DNA of 64,000 nucleotides from Pyrenochaeta sp. MPI-SDFR-AT-0127 (lineage: Eukaryota > Ascomycota > Dothideomycetes > Pleosporales > Cucurbitariaceae), in the NCBI GenBank assembly GCA_020747015.1, contig JAGTJM010000062.1:124001-188000 (forward strand). The letters are read 5' to 3'. The notes beneath the pieces are model-generated. The model had not been told where the DNA came from, did not search any database, and worked only from the letters and a program-made list of their open reading frames with translations. Below are positions 42,752 to 54,048 of the stretch, piece by piece. Each line of letters begins with the position of its first letter. Within the stretch, counting starts at the first letter, position 1. The position numbers and the translations under genes are program-made.

Positions 42752-44764
42752 TTAATGTCCTTGTTCCAAGCCTAGTACATATGCCTTTGTCCGCGCGCTG
42801 CTGCTTACTACACAATTCCTCATTTCCACTTTCTCTCCCTTCCCATATAGTATCATTCTTTCTACGGCACTCACCACAACTGTGCTTACGATCAGCACTA
42901 TTGTGATGAGGTCTATGACATGAACGGCCCACCACCAGTGCTGAACGCCCACCCCACAAGTACTAAAGTCAAACACCCATTCTCCTTTCACGCCGATTGA
43001 TGGATCGTACCAGGCAGACAAGAAGCCTGCGTAGCCGGAAAATTCACCCATCATACTCCGCAGTGTGACTTCGCGAATATGTGGAGATTGGTTGATGGCT
43101 ATGCATTCATGGTTTGTGTCGATGTCATAAGGCAGAGGCGGGAAGCGACGAGCCTTCCATTTGGGTGACGGATCGGGTTCTGGTTTCATGTCCACAGGCT
43201 CGACGTTTTGATCAAAGGATGGGCTTGTGGTGTTGGCTTCAAGGAACGGGTTTATATCGTTTGGCGACGTAGTGCCAACGCCGGTAAACCCTGTCATAGA
43301 AGCAGTCGCAGATTCGACATCACTAGTCGGGGTAGCAGACCAGTATGCTTCCTCTGCCTTCACGACACTAGCGTTGCAAGATCCTTCCATCCCTGGCTGC
43401 CTGATCCAATGAACAACATCACACCCCGCATGATCGTGTCCATTGACCACCACACCCCTTCTGCCCAGTCCACCGCCTGCGGCATCTTTGTTGCCACTCA
43501 TCCCAAATAATCCCTCCAGCACAATCTTACTCGAGTGATCGCTCAGCATGTTTTGCTCCTTGACACCATGACCGCCGTCAAAGAAGTCAAAATACGGGCT
43601 ATCAACGCATACTCCAGCTTCCTTCTCGAGCGGAATATGCGTGAGAAGGATTGTGGCATGGGTCTTGTCCTGTACAGGGCGTGAGGTGGTGATTATGTGA
43701 TTTATATAGGAGTATGTTTCTGTCTGAAGATCAGAGGACCAGGCAGGGGTATCGATATTCATGGAGTTAAGGATGACGAGACGGAGAGCGGGTGGTTTGT
43801 CTCTTGTGGCCGAGTCTTCGGTGGACGTATCGGAGGTATTACTCTCTGGAAGTGTAAACCAAATATCCCAGTTGACGCTGCCAAACGCCTTTTCAAACCG
43901 CGTGATACGTGACTCGTCTATATCTCCTGCGTATCCAACATCGTGATTCCCCGCTATGTTGATGACTCGTTTCTCCCAGCTCTTGTCTGCACCAAGTATT
44001 TCAGTTGTACCGCCCCACATTTTCTTCCTTTCCTGTTCACTAGATCGTACCTCTTGCTTCTCCTCCATTTCTCCCAACCTGTCCTGAATAGCCTTCTCTT
44101 CAGCGTGATCCAATCTTTTTAATTTCTCGTGTTCGCTTACTTCACTGTCTTCAACACTTTGCACGACATGTTCCTCTTCTAACACCTCTATATTGTCATT
44201 TTCAATCACACCAAAGATGCTCTCTGGCACCTTCTCCAAGCCTCTCATAACAATGTTCCAGTACCGTCCAGCCCTCCTCTCAAATTCGCCATCAGTAACC
44301 CACTGGCTGCCCAACAAGTCACCCAGTACACTAATGTGGGTGGGTTCTGTCCACCAGCGCTGGCTACGGACAATGTGAGCAAGGTACCAGTCATTACCCC
44401 ACAGATCAATCGCCTTTCTCTTTCCCTCTAACCATCTTTTCGCGTCTTTAGCCACACCCTTCGCAGCTTCCACTATGATGCGTTGTCGTGCCTCGAAAGT
44501 TGTTGCATCGCGCAAATGGGGTATAAGATACTCAACGGCCGGGAAGATGCGGGCATTCGGATCGGGTAGTGACGAATCGCCTTCGAGTTGCGGATCACCG
44601 AGAGCGAGGAGTCGAAATGGCGCTATCGACTCTGCATGTGTAGAGGGCGGCGTGGAAAACGCGCAACCCTGAAATATGGGGTAGAAGTAGAGCCATGTTG
44701 AGCCAATTAGTGCTACCGGAGCACAGAGCAGGGCGATACGAAAGAGAATATGCGAGAGCTGCAT
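42752..44764 (-). CDS. Cdc1/Ted1-like membrane metallophosphoesterase
   Basis: A single-exon 670-residue protein. An N-terminal membrane segment (ILFRIALLCAPVALIGSTWL) is followed by a lumenal metallophosphoesterase domain: LLALGDPQLEGD, VLGDLLGSQW, NIAGNHDVGYAGD, LLTHIPL and VVNGHDHAGCDVVH. These are the Asp, Asn and His ligands of a two-metal centre. A second membrane segment (VIDLITIVLIVSTVVVSA) lies near the C-terminus. Yeast Cdc1 and Ted1 act in the ER/Golgi and remove ethanolamine phosphate from GPI-anchor glycans, aiding sorting of GPI proteins. The acidic insert around residues 180-250 is species-variable. It ends in VLGLEQGH, without an obvious KKXX retrieval signal. The identification is by motifs; choosing between the two yeast paralogues is not possible here. 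Confidence 0.85.
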   Translation of the reverse strand: MQLSHILFRIALLCAPVALIGSTWLYFYPIFQGCAFSTPPSTHAESIAPFRLLALGDPQLEGDSSLPDPNARIFPAVEYLIPHLRDATTFEARQRIIVEAAKGVAKDAKRWLEGKRKAIDLWGNDWYLAHIVRSQRWWTEPTHISVLGDLLGSQWVTDGEFERRAGRYWNIVMRGLEKVPESIFGVIENDNIEVLEEEHVVQSVEDSEVSEHEKLKRLDHAEEKAIQDRLGEMEEKQEVRSSEQERKKMWGGTTEILGADKSWEKRVINIAGNHDVGYAGDIDESRITRFEKAFGSVNWDIWFTLPESNTSDTSTEDSATRDKPPALRLVILNSMNIDTPAWSSDLQTETYSYINHIITTSRPVQDKTHATILLTHIPLEKEAGVCVDSPYFDFFDGGHGVKEQNMLSDHSSKIVLEGLFGMSGNKDAAGGGLGRRGVVVNGHDHAGCDVVHWIRQPGMEGSCNASVVKAEEAYWSATPTSDVESATASMTGFTGVGTTSPNDINPFLEANTTSPSFDQNVEPVDMKPEPDPSPKWKARRFPPLPYDIDTNHECIAINQSPHIREVTLRSMMGEFSGYAGFLSAWYDPSIGVKGEWVFDFSTCGVGVQHWWWAVHVIDLITIVLIVSTVVVSAVERMILYGKGEKVEMRNCVVSSSARTKAYVLGLEQGH

Positions 44765-45090
44765 TGATGCATTCTCAGGAGAAGAAAACTAGACTAGAGG
44801 AAGTGGAAATTCACATGCCGGGTGTGTCGACATGAAATGTGTTGGGTGCGGAGGAACAGGAGATTTGAGTGGCGGCAGGGGTATAAGTATAACGAATCAC
44901 AGAGCCGCATTTGCGGAGTATGGCCTCCAAACACCATCCAAATCCATGAGAGCTCAATGGCTTCACCAGAAACATCTTAGATTGGTCACTGGAGAATGCT
45001 TCATATTCTCTAGTTCTTTATCCTCACATGCAACATACAGCATTTTATTTCGTGTCTCCGCATGCAGACCCAAGCGCCCACTAAACACCT
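44765..45090. other. Spacer between phosphoesterase start and epsin stop
   Basis: A 326-bp region that should hold the phosphoesterase promoter. Nothing else seen. Confidence 0.5.
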
Positions 45091-46859
45091 CTAACCAAGC
45101 AAATCACCCAAGGCACCTCCGGGCTTGGAACCTGATTGTGGTATCTGCGTAGTAGGTGTACCCGAGCTCGATGTCGGAGCGCCCCAGAGACCCTGACTCG
45201 TCTTCTGCTTGGCCAAGTCACCCATTGTGACCTTCTGGGTTGTAGTTTGGCTCTTCTTCGGTCCAGAGCCTAGCAAGGATGCGAATGCATCACCACCAGC
45301 TTTCTTGGGTGCTACCCCTCCGATTTTCGCACCCGCTGACACGATTGATGGTGTAGAGGCACCAGATTGAGGAATACCGGTCTGCACAGAAGTAAAATAG
45401 TTTGGTCCTGAGGCCTGATATCCACTCGGCCTCGGGGCTTGAGTGATGCTCGAGCCAGTTGTTAACGGTGGCGAGGCGAATTGGTTTGTGGCCGGTGATG
45501 GTGACACTGTTGCAAAGAGGTCGTTTAGATTACTGTTCTTTGCAGCGGACTGTGGCTGCGGCGCAGCAAACTGCGTGGAAGACGATATGGTAGATGTGGA
45601 TGCTGGAGGTGCGATGTTGAAAGCTGAACCCCCTGGTTTCACTATGGGGGCTGCGGGGGCTGCGGGAGCTGCAGGCGCTGCAGACTGGAAGTCGTCAAAG
45701 TCATCATCATCCCCAAAGTCGTTCCCTGCAGCAGCCACAGGCTGCTTTCCTGCCAAGCTCGAGACCGGTGCCGGCTCATCGTCCCATGCAAGCAGATCCG
45801 CCACGGGTGCGGGTGCTTTTGCCTTGGGCTCCTCCTTCTTTGCCTCTTTCCTAACCTGGGTTGTTGTGTTTTCTTTCCGCCGTGGTGGTGGACTGCTTGC
45901 AGTTTCCCCCTCATCATACTCGTCGTATTCGTCGAAACGATCGCGGCGCTGCTGTGTGTCTGCGAAGCCAGATTGCTGTCCTCCAAAGCCACCTCCGTCG
46001 CCATAGACACCTCCACTATAGCCTCCAAAGTCTGCAGACTCGCTGCCAAAACCGCCATACCTACTACTGCTGCCCCCGCTGCCACCGGAGAAGCCTCCAC
46101 TGCCGGAAAAGCCGCCGGTGCCCACACCAGCTCCACCCTCGACACCTCCAAACTTGTTACGGTTCGCTCGTGCCTTTTTCCTCTCGGTTCGAATGCGGTC
46201 GACGTCGCTGAGGAGTTCGGCGAGTTCCTTGGCCCGGTTCCGCACGTTGATACCCTGATCCTTGCCATTCTGATCGATGAAGTGAAATTGGCGGAGCATC
46301 TTGAGAAGTGAGACGTGGGCGCGCGCGTCGTCGATGACTCTTTCCGAGCCATTCTTGATGAGGAACTCGAGCAGTTGCAGGGCCTGGGTTGTTAGACAGC
46401 TCTGGTGCAGTGCGGAACTCGGCATACCTTGTATATCTGCCTCCATTCTTCCGATGCTTTTTCTGTGAAGCGTTTGTAGATCATAGGCATGATTTCGTTC
46501 AGCAATTGACTGTTGGTGTCAGTCGTGGCGCACCAGTACGCAGGAGTACGCAGCCTACTAATTAAAAGTGGCATTGGCGATCTCCTGCAGCGCACTCGAG
46601 GATGCACCTTGGCCATTGTCAATGATCGTTGCTACGCCGCCCGAGGGCTCTCTTACCCCATGGCTCGTTGTTTGTTGCCTCGCGCACCTTGGCCTCCATC
46701 TCCGTGTAGTTCATGACGGCTGCGGCATGCGCATTAGCATTGGCCAGCTGGCGCTCTCTTACGTGCTTGGGGCGTACCATTTTGGGCTTTGCGGAACCCG
46801 GCCTTGAGATCGTAGAGCGTAAGATTGCTCACTTGATCCTTGAGGCTGTTCAGATCCAT
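45091..46859 (-). CDS. Epsin-like ENTH protein (Ent3 type)
   Basis: Five exons (46859-46778, 46719-46657, 46607-46559, 46509-46428, 46383-45091) give 522 residues. The ENTH domain fills residues 1-150: MDLNSLKDQVSNLTLYDLKA, MNYTEMEAKVREATNNEPWG, LNEIMPMIYKRFTEKASEEW and ALQLLEFLIKNGSERVIDDA. ENTH binds phosphoinositides and bends membranes. The tail is Gly/Ser-rich and then Pro/Ala/Ser-rich, with an acidic Phe-based motif GNDFGDDDDFDDFQSA and DLLAWDDE, typical sites for AP-1/GGA ear and clathrin binding. Ent3 recruits clathrin adaptors for traffic between the trans-Golgi and endosomes. Splitting of the ENTH region into four small exons (49-82 nt) with introns of 44-58 bp is typical of early-exon crowding in fungi. 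The model is in phase throughout. Confidence 0.93.
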
Positions 46860-47784
46860 GGCGGCGGGAGTGAAGTGCTGTGGCTCGTGTCGTGTCGAGG
46901 CGGATGTATTTGGTATTGAGGTGGCAGCTCGGTGAAGGCGGGCTTGGCAAGGAAACGTCGGGGCGCGTTGTCCTCCTGCAGAACTCCACGACGCCGACGG
47001 TGAGTTTGCGCGACAGTGTCAAAGGAAGACTAGGGGGCTACCACTACGGGGCTACCACTACGGGGCTACCACTACGTGCAGGCAGAATGCTCATTACGTT
47101 ACGCGGACAGGAAGTCTGCTCGAAATGTCACCCAGCCCCCGCCACTGTCCCCAGCACGTGACGCAGGTTGAGCTTGGGCCTCCGCCTCTACATGCAACTG
47201 GCGGTCGCTCCCACGTTCAGGCCACGTTCAGGCCACGTCCAGGCCGTGTGCGCTGCAGGACCTGGAGGGCTTCAAGGATCTTGTAGTGGTGGAATGCAAC
47301 AGGTACCCATGTCGGCGACAAATGGCTTTATGCTTCTCAAATGTCCTTCACCTTGGAGCCATGGACTGGCCGGATGGGGCAACGCGCTAGAACAGGAGGT
47401 TTGTGCTCAAGCTTTGCACCTCGAAAGTTTTCTGGCCTGTGTCTTCATTCCATCACATCAGCCAGCTCTGTCGTGCCGTCTCATTCCCCCCATTGTACCA
47501 TAGCCATCCGTTTCGTATCTTGTATTGCATAGGTGCCCTGCTCCGGCCCCCTCCTGTATCCTTTTACAACCATCTGCGTGTCCCTCGGCTCGCTGTGAGG
47601 ATTTGTAGCATAGCTTTGTGAGTAACCCAATTGCTCTGGAGGAATCAAGGCACCATGCCATCCTCTGCGCCAACTCCCAGGCTTGCCACTGCTTCGCCGT
47701 GCGCCCAGTGTAAGCAATTCCACCCCATGGTCTGACCCGATTCAGGTAAAGCTCAGCTCCATTGGAGAGCACCCCGCGCACGCT
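46860..47784. other. Divergent promoter region, epsin/cyclophilin
   Basis: A 925-bp head-to-head spacer. It contains a 14-bp triplicate at 47034-47075 and short repeats of CACGTTCAGGC near 47210-47235. No further gene is supported. Confidence 0.5.
47034..47075. repeat. 14-bp unit repeated three times
   Basis: Three exact tandem copies of GGGGCTACCACTAC, 175 bp upstream of the epsin start. Confidence 0.95.
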
Positions 47785-48677
47785 ATGCCCCGCCCCAACC
47801 CTTCTATGTCGGTCTTTCGCTCTGCTACATTCGCCAGAGCTTCAATTCGCGCCCCCACCAACAAGCGATTCTTTACGCCTTCGGCATTCAACATGACCAA
47901 ATCAGCATACTTTGACTGCACTTGGACTGGGCCAGAGGTCACCGTGGACGACCAAGGCAATGTCACCAATGTCGGCCCCGTCAAGGGTAAGCTGCAGGAA
48001 CCCTTCATTGCTTCGTGCCTCCCATGCCCAGCTCCTGTTTGAACTGCACCTCCCTAGGGATCCGAGCATCAAGGACCAATTGCTAACGTCTCTCCCAGAG
48101 CAATCCGGCCGTATCAACTTCGAGCTCTATGACGACATAGTCCCCAAGACGGCCGAAAACTTCCGCGCCCTGTGCACTGGCGAGAAGGGGTTTGGCTACC
48201 AGGGCTCAAAATTTCACCGTGTCATTCCCCAGTTCATGCTCCAGGGCGGTGATTTCACCCGCGGCAACGTACGTCCTCGGGCACCCACACTCTGCCCAAC
48301 AAGCTGTAGTGGCTGATAGACCGCAGGGAACTGGTGGCAAGTCCATCTATGGCGAAAAGTTTGCCGATGAGAACTTCAAGTTGAAGCACGATCGTCCCTT
48401 CCTCCTATCAATGGCCAATGCTGGTCCCAACACGTCTGTCTCCTGTCGCCCGTCCGTATAGCAATGGCTAACGTGCCCCAGCAACGGCTCCCAGTTCTTC
48501 GTCACCACCGTTGTTACCTCATGGCTGAACGGAAAGCACGTCGTCTTCGGCGGCGTTCCCGAAGGTGATACGAGTTCGTACAAGGTCGTTCGCGCCATCG
48601 AGGCTTGTGGCAGCAGTAGTGGCTCCATCAAATACAAGGATGGCCCGCCTACCATCACTGCCGCTGGTAGTGAGTAG
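47785..48677 (+). CDS. Cyclophilin (peptidyl-prolyl isomerase), probably dual-targeted
   Basis: Four exons (47785-47986, 48099-48268, 48327-48433, 48482-48677) give 224 residues. The catalytic core is canonical: FHRVIPQFMLQGGDFTRGNG, KFADENFKLKHDRPFLLSMA, NTNGSQFFVTT and the cyclosporin-contact Trp in TSWLNGKHVVFG. The enzyme interconverts Xaa-Pro peptide bonds and binds cyclosporin A. Residues 1-36 (PRPNPSMSVFRSATFARASIR) are basic and free of acidic residues, like a mitochondrial presequence. Another ATG follows (MTKSAYFDCTWTGP) at the usual cytosolic start. Neurospora crassa makes mitochondrial and cytosolic cyclophilin from one gene with the same layout. Start may be 47785 or 47806. The C-terminus, AAGSE, is short for the family. 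Confidence 0.92.
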
Positions 48678-49567
48678 AATCAGGCAGTGATCTCGGATCA
48701 AGTTCAAGGCAATCACGCGAGAAGGCTTGGGAATAATGGGCAGCTTCAGCAACAGACAGCCAAGTTAGCCACAGCAGTAGCCACTCGCAATTCGGCAATA
48801 CCATTCGATAGGCGAATCACAATCTACTCCGCTCTCATACATGTTGTTTCTTTCAGCTATTTGTGGGTTTGGCAGATCCATTATTGCTCTGCGGATCCCT
48901 AGTCAATGCTTTATCTTTTTTTTTGGCCGCAAACGTGGTGGGGTAGTTGAGCCCCGCACTAAGAAGAACATTGCCCTTCGTCATGGCCGAACATCCAGCC
49001 ATTCTCCGTAACGCGGTTGCGCGCACAACAGATTCACGATACTAATCGAGCCGTCAGACTGGCTTCGAACGAGTCTGCCATTGAGGAATAGCAACGATGA
49101 CACTTTCTGAGTATGCTTAAGCTTCAGTGTAGCCCAGCAGCCCGCAAGTCGTGGCTCAGAGCACATCTGCCTTCTCACTGCTTTTCAGTGATAGCGCGTA
49201 TCCACACATGCCGATAGCTCCGCTGAAATGGGCGTGCATAGCTGTAGGTTTCGCCTTCCGATGCCGCAGTTGCGCCCTACAGGGCGCAATGTTGACATCG
49301 GCTCAGCATATTGAGTCACCTATCCCTTGCCTCTGATGTCTCGTCTATGCTTTGACGCGTCTTTATACTTTGCGGCTTTTCATGTCAGATTGAAAACAAT
49401 AGAATAGCAGATATTCAAAGCTTTGTCGCCATACACCGCATTGTATTGCCCACATCCCCTAATTCCCTTACTCAAGGTACCAACAACGTATCCCTTGGCC
49501 ATTCAAGTTATCATCGACCCCGCCAATAGACTTAAAAAGTACATCCAGCCACCACCTGAAACCCATC
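48678..49567. other. Intergenic region
   Basis: Between cyclophilin and the PLP-enzyme gene, both rightward. It contains a T-run at 48912 and no supported gene. Confidence 0.5.
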
Positions 49568-50905
49568 ATGTCGACGCCATTTCACCCTGCCACTTATGGT
49601 GTCCACGCCGATGATTGCATCAATGTCTTGACCGATGTTGCACCGCCTATTCATACATCAACGACTTTCCGCTATCCGCGCAACCCGGACCATCTCCAAC
49701 CAGGACTCGAAGAAGGCGAACTCATTGGCTTACAAACACCTCTGATATACTCCCGTTTGGCCTCTGCGAACATCAATCGTCTCGAAACTATCTTGACGCC
49801 ATTAATCTACCCGGGCACGAAAGCCGAGGATCTTGAGCAACTAGCGAACCATGTTGTTAGCTACAGTAGTGGGTTGAGCGCGTTCCATGCGCTGCTAGTC
49901 AATATTGTGCCCAAGGTTATTGCAATTTCGGGGGGCTATCATGGTTGTCATGGTGTCATCGATCTGCACAAAAAGATGCATGGTGTCAAGATTGTAAATC
50001 TACACGCCGACAATGCAACCTGGGACGAGGCTGGCCTGGGAAACGGCGATTTGGTGCACTTAGAAACACCATTAAACCCTACAGGCGAAGCATTTGAGAT
50101 CAAAAGGTTCGCAGACAGAGCGCATGCTCGAGGTGCGTTGTTGAGTGTGGATGCAACATTTGGGCCACCAGGGCTTCAGGATCCGTTTGCGTGGGGAGCG
50201 GATGTGGTTATGCATTCTGGAACAAAATATATTGGTGGCCATAGCGACATGCTTTGTGGTATACTCGCCACCGCCAAAGGAGCCGAGGGGCTAAACAGAG
50301 CGAGGACGATGCGCTCGGAACGTATCTTCTTAGGCGCAGTGCTAGGATCTTTGGAGGGCTGGCTCGGCGTACGAAGTCTACGTACACTCGAACTCCGTGT
50401 TCAGCGGCAGTCGTCTAATGCAGAGAGACTAGTGTCATGGCTGAATGACGCACTCAACGGGGAAGGAGAGGAGCAAGAAATCATCAAGACAGTCGTCAGC
50501 AAAGTCGTCCACGCTTCCCTCCAGACCTCGGAATTTTCCTGGCTAAAGAAGCAAATGCCAAACGGCTTTGGCCCAGTGTTTAGCATCTACACACATACAT
50601 CCTCACAAGCTCGTCAACTGCCTTCCAAGTTGGGCCTCTTCCACCACGCTACTTCCCTTGGTGGCGTTGAGTCACTAATTGAATGGCGAAGGATGAGTGA
50701 CACAGATGTCGATGAGACGCTTTTGCGCGTGAGTGTGGGTGTAGAAAATTGGCAGGACCTAAAGAATGATCTTTTGGGTGCGTTCAAGGCAATGGCAGAA
50801 GGAGGCGTGAGTGTGGTGAAGGGCGAGCCCAGGCCAAGGGAAGGGGTGGTGCAGCTCGGGCAGGATGGGGCAAAAGTACCCGATCTTGCCGCTGGTTCTG
50901 TGTAA
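49568..50905 (+). CDS. Cys/Met-metabolism PLP-dependent enzyme (cystathionine gamma-synthase/lyase family)
   Basis: A single-exon 445-residue protein. The PLP-binding lysine is Lys220 in MHSGTKYIGGHSDMLCG, the pattern of the trans-sulfuration family. Other landmarks are APPIHTSTTFRYP, YSRLASANINRLE (Tyr and Arg contacting the phosphate), SSGLSAFHALL, HLETPLNPTGEAFEI and VDATFGPPGLQDPF with the Asp that pairs with the pyridine nitrogen. Near the C-terminus is SLGGVESLIEWRRM, then LLRVSVGVEN. These enzymes make or split cystathionine or homocysteine. The sequence resembles the fungal group annotated as cystathionine gamma-synthase or lyase; the reaction direction cannot be told. No targeting signal is seen, so it is cytosolic. 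ATG at 49568 gives the family N-terminus. Confidence 0.9.
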   Translation: MSTPFHPATYGVHADDCINVLTDVAPPIHTSTTFRYPRNPDHLQPGLEEGELIGLQTPLIYSRLASANINRLETILTPLIYPGTKAEDLEQLANHVVSYSSGLSAFHALLVNIVPKVIAISGGYHGCHGVIDLHKKMHGVKIVNLHADNATWDEAGLGNGDLVHLETPLNPTGEAFEIKRFADRAHARGALLSVDATFGPPGLQDPFAWGADVVMHSGTKYIGGHSDMLCGILATAKGAEGLNRARTMRSERIFLGAVLGSLEGWLGVRSLRTLELRVQRQSSNAERLVSWLNDALNGEGEEQEIIKTVVSKVVHASLQTSEFSWLKKQMPNGFGPVFSIYTHTSSQARQLPSKLGLFHHATSLGGVESLIEWRRMSDTDVDETLLRVSVGVENWQDLKNDLLGAFKAMAEGGVSVVKGEPRPREGVVQLGQDGAKVPDLAAGSV

Positions 50906-52561
50906 AGTATAGGCAGATCCACCAAAGATGATAACTGCATCCACTTACACTATGGACAGCACTGAGTGAATGTGCTCTTAATGATCAGTCAAATCTTCAG
51001 TACCTGCTGCAGCAGAGAACCATTTTTAGTAGTGCCAGGTTCTAACTAGATGTCTTTGATGCAGTGTTCATGTGCTTGGTCACGCATGTTACTCTAGGCT
51101 TGTGGGACCATCTCATCCCGCATCCCCAAGCAATACTCTAGAATTAGCCACCGCTTTGTACTTGTTTCACATTCTTTTAAAGTCGAACTTGGCACTTTCG
51201 GACAACATTAGCTGAAGGCATCCAGAGACCACTGTGAATTGGCGGGAGGACATAGCCAAGGTGATTGGCCTAGAGAAGGAAGATGAGTAGGACGAACTGA
51301 ATTGGCTCGTTGGTCCTTTGGTCTGTCTTCCTGCTGAATGAGCAAGACAGAAGAGGCTCTTGGATGGCATTGGCAAACAATGTGGATATCTTTGGCGAGG
51401 TGGCATGACGGATAGACTTGGGAAAACCAGTATGTACACTGCGGGTCTTGGAGACAGAATTCGAGGTGTCGTGGCACTGTCTCGGGAGGCCGTGAAATGG
51501 CGGCGGTTAAAAACCCTAGCCTACAAATTGAGAGGAAGACAACGCGGGTCTTTGAGTAGCATCTCATCTATGCACAGGCCTGGCAGGTTTCTGTGAGTGT
51601 TTGCCATGGCCCTCTGAAGTTAACAGCGTGCCAGATGTCTACTCCAAGATGGAAAGTGAACTGGTCGTGATTTTTGTGCCGACGCTTTCCGCAGCAAACG
51701 CGGTCCTCGTCGCGACGCTCCATAATGCGATCAAAAATTGCACACTCAATTCCCCGATACCGGTGCACATGGTGCCATCTAGGCTGAAGTGGAGCATTCG
51801 CGCTGTAATGGAAAAGAACAGGCGTTTCGAGGTGTCGTTGGGTTAAGAGCAACGGCAGCTGGCTACATTCGGCTCATGCGATGGAAAGCGCTGGCCACTG
51901 ATGGCGATGCGAGCTGTGCGCATGTGCACCAACACATTTGAGATGAGCGCAAATGGTCAAGAAATTGCCGATTGTGGGGTACATTGGTAGTTCACCTGCG
52001 ATTGTGGTCACGGGAGCGATCTCTGCTGGCAACAGTATGAAGCTATCCACAGAATACGTAGGGGAGAGCACAAGCGGCGATCATGCCAGGACTCGTCGCC
52101 TTCTGCACAAGCACAATCCCATTTGGCTGGTTTCAATTCACCGACCACACCAGAAGACTTGGTGAGACCGCAACACAACGAGTACCATGCGCCACTGCAT
52201 TGAGGCAGCTTCTGTAGCAAAGCACCAAGGTCGCTGCTAAGTAGCGTGTCCAATAAGGCGTGGCCGAAGCGGTCTGGAGCCACATGGAGCATCATCGTCA
52301 TGCCGGCGCAAGCCGAGCAACGCTCGCAACAACGTGGGAGTCCCGTGGACTGCTATGATTGCGATGTATGCGTATATATGGCGTCAGGGTATGTGCTAGA
52401 GAATCATAGCATCTCAGTCGTGTTCAGCCCAACCACTTTGCTACGCAGCAAGACCAATTAGACGTGCCCATCCAGTTCCAGCAAGAACTATTGCTTCCGA
52501 TCGGATAACAACAAATATCCTTTGGGCCGCGCGGTTTACACGGCAATATCAAGTCCTGCGC
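50906..52561. other. Long intergenic region, no supported gene
   Basis: 1.66 kb between the PLP enzyme and proline dehydrogenase. Open frames of 60-120 codons occur on both strands, without recognisable motifs or splice logic. It includes the proline dehydrogenase promoter. Decayed remains of a gene are possible around 51570-51850. Confidence 0.45.
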
Positions 52562-54048
52562 ATGTCTTCTGCCATGAAGCCACGGGTACATCCACTCTAT
52601 AGCCTCAAGAGCCTGGCACGCCCTAAGACACACCGAACTGTCTCTCGAAGCCCACGATACGTCCACCAGAGCGCCAGGCGTAATGTCTCCCTCCCCACAT
52701 CTTCGCCAGTGTCTGCCTCCTCACACTTGCTCTCTACTCGGTCAGAGTTGCAACAGGCGTCCACAGCAGCCGTCCTCGGCCGCCTACCAACGTCAACAGT
52801 CCTCCGATCTTACCTCATCACCGCCATGTCTTCCTCTCCACTGCTGCTATCTCTATGCTTCGGCATCTTACGACGGATGCTCGATTCTAAATCGTATATC
52901 ATGAGCATTGAACGCAATCCTATGCTGTCGAGCTTACTAAAGAAGACTTTCTATGCGCAGTTCTGCGTCGGTGAGCGTAAAGACGAGGTCATTCGCAATA
53001 CAGACTTCGCGCGGTCTGTTCTAGGCTATGATGGCATATTGTTCGAGTATGCCCTAGAGGTGCTCGGTGGGAAGGCGCCAACGGCGGAAGAAACGAAAAA
53101 GGAGATTGAGTTGTGGAGAAAGGGTATGCTGCAGAGTGTGGAAATGGCAAAGGAAGGTGACTTCGTCGGGCTAAAGTACGCTACATCCATTCACAAATGT
53201 TTTTCAATCACTGACACCCATGCAGATGGTCAGGCCTCGGTCGCCACGCTCTTCACCTCCTCCAAAACCAAAAGGACGCAACACCCGAAATGTGGGCGGC
53301 AATAACCGCGGCCTGCGATGCAGCTGCAGCAAAGGGCGTTAGTCTTCTCCCAGGGGCTGAAGAAGAAGCTACCAATCTAGGTCTCGAAAGGTGGACTCTT
53401 GCTCTCCAAAAAAAGTACAATACTCTTGAACAAGGCCGTGCCGTACTCTACATCACCTATCAGTGCTACCTCCGGGGAATCTCGCAAAGACTGGCGCAAC
53501 ACCTGGCTACAGCATCAAGTAAAGGCTATATAGCGGGTGTAAAACTCGTCCGAGGTGCATACTTGACCTCTGAGCCCAAGGAACTGACTTTTGACACCAA
53601 GGAAGATACTGACGCAAATTACGATGCCTGTGCCGACGCTGTCGTAAAACAGCAATGGACCGATAGTGTACCCTCTCCTTCGCCCAACACGCCCTTTCCA
53701 CTGGTTAATATTGTCCTTGCGACCCACAACCTTGCATCAGTCCAGAAGGCCAAGGCAATCCGGGCCTCACAAATGCTCTCCACAGCACCTAGCGACCTTC
53801 CGCGCTTAACTTATGCGCAGCTCCAGGGCATGGCCGACGAAATTTCGCAGTCTCTAGTCCAAGACCCAACCATGAAGGCAGATACACAAGCTAAGGTCGT
53901 CAAGTGCATGACCTGGGGTACGACTACTGAGTGTTTGAATTTTCTGTTAAGGAGAGCGAGCGAGAACAAGGAGGCTGCACTTAGAACCGAGGATACGAGA
54001 AAAGCCATGGGTGCAGAATTGTGGAGACGTATGAAGGGTGGATTGTAG
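52562..54048 (+). CDS. PUT1: Proline dehydrogenase (mitochondrial)
   Basis: Two exons (52562-53175 and 53226-54048) give 478 residues. The enzyme oxidises L-proline to pyrroline-5-carboxylate with FAD in mitochondria. The N-terminal 70 residues are Arg/Ser-rich (SLARPKTHRTVSRSPRYVHQ), a targeting presequence. Core motifs are GLKWSGLGRHALHLL across the splice, GVKLVRGAYLTSEPKE, VNIVLATHNLASV, YAQLQGMADEIS and the FAD/proline-binding C-terminal LNFLLRRASENKEAA. The insert VPSPSPNTPFPLV is a fungal feature. The intron is 50 bp, GTACGC...TGCAG. The ATG at 52562 or 52574 would both give a presequence. It is followed in the same direction by a non-coding spacer, so it is not part of an operon-like pair. 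Confidence 0.93.

Noticed and set aside
45642..46352. A 236-codon minus-strand frame within the epsin gene
   Set aside because: It overlaps the ENTH exon in a different frame; the ENTH frame is clearly coding.
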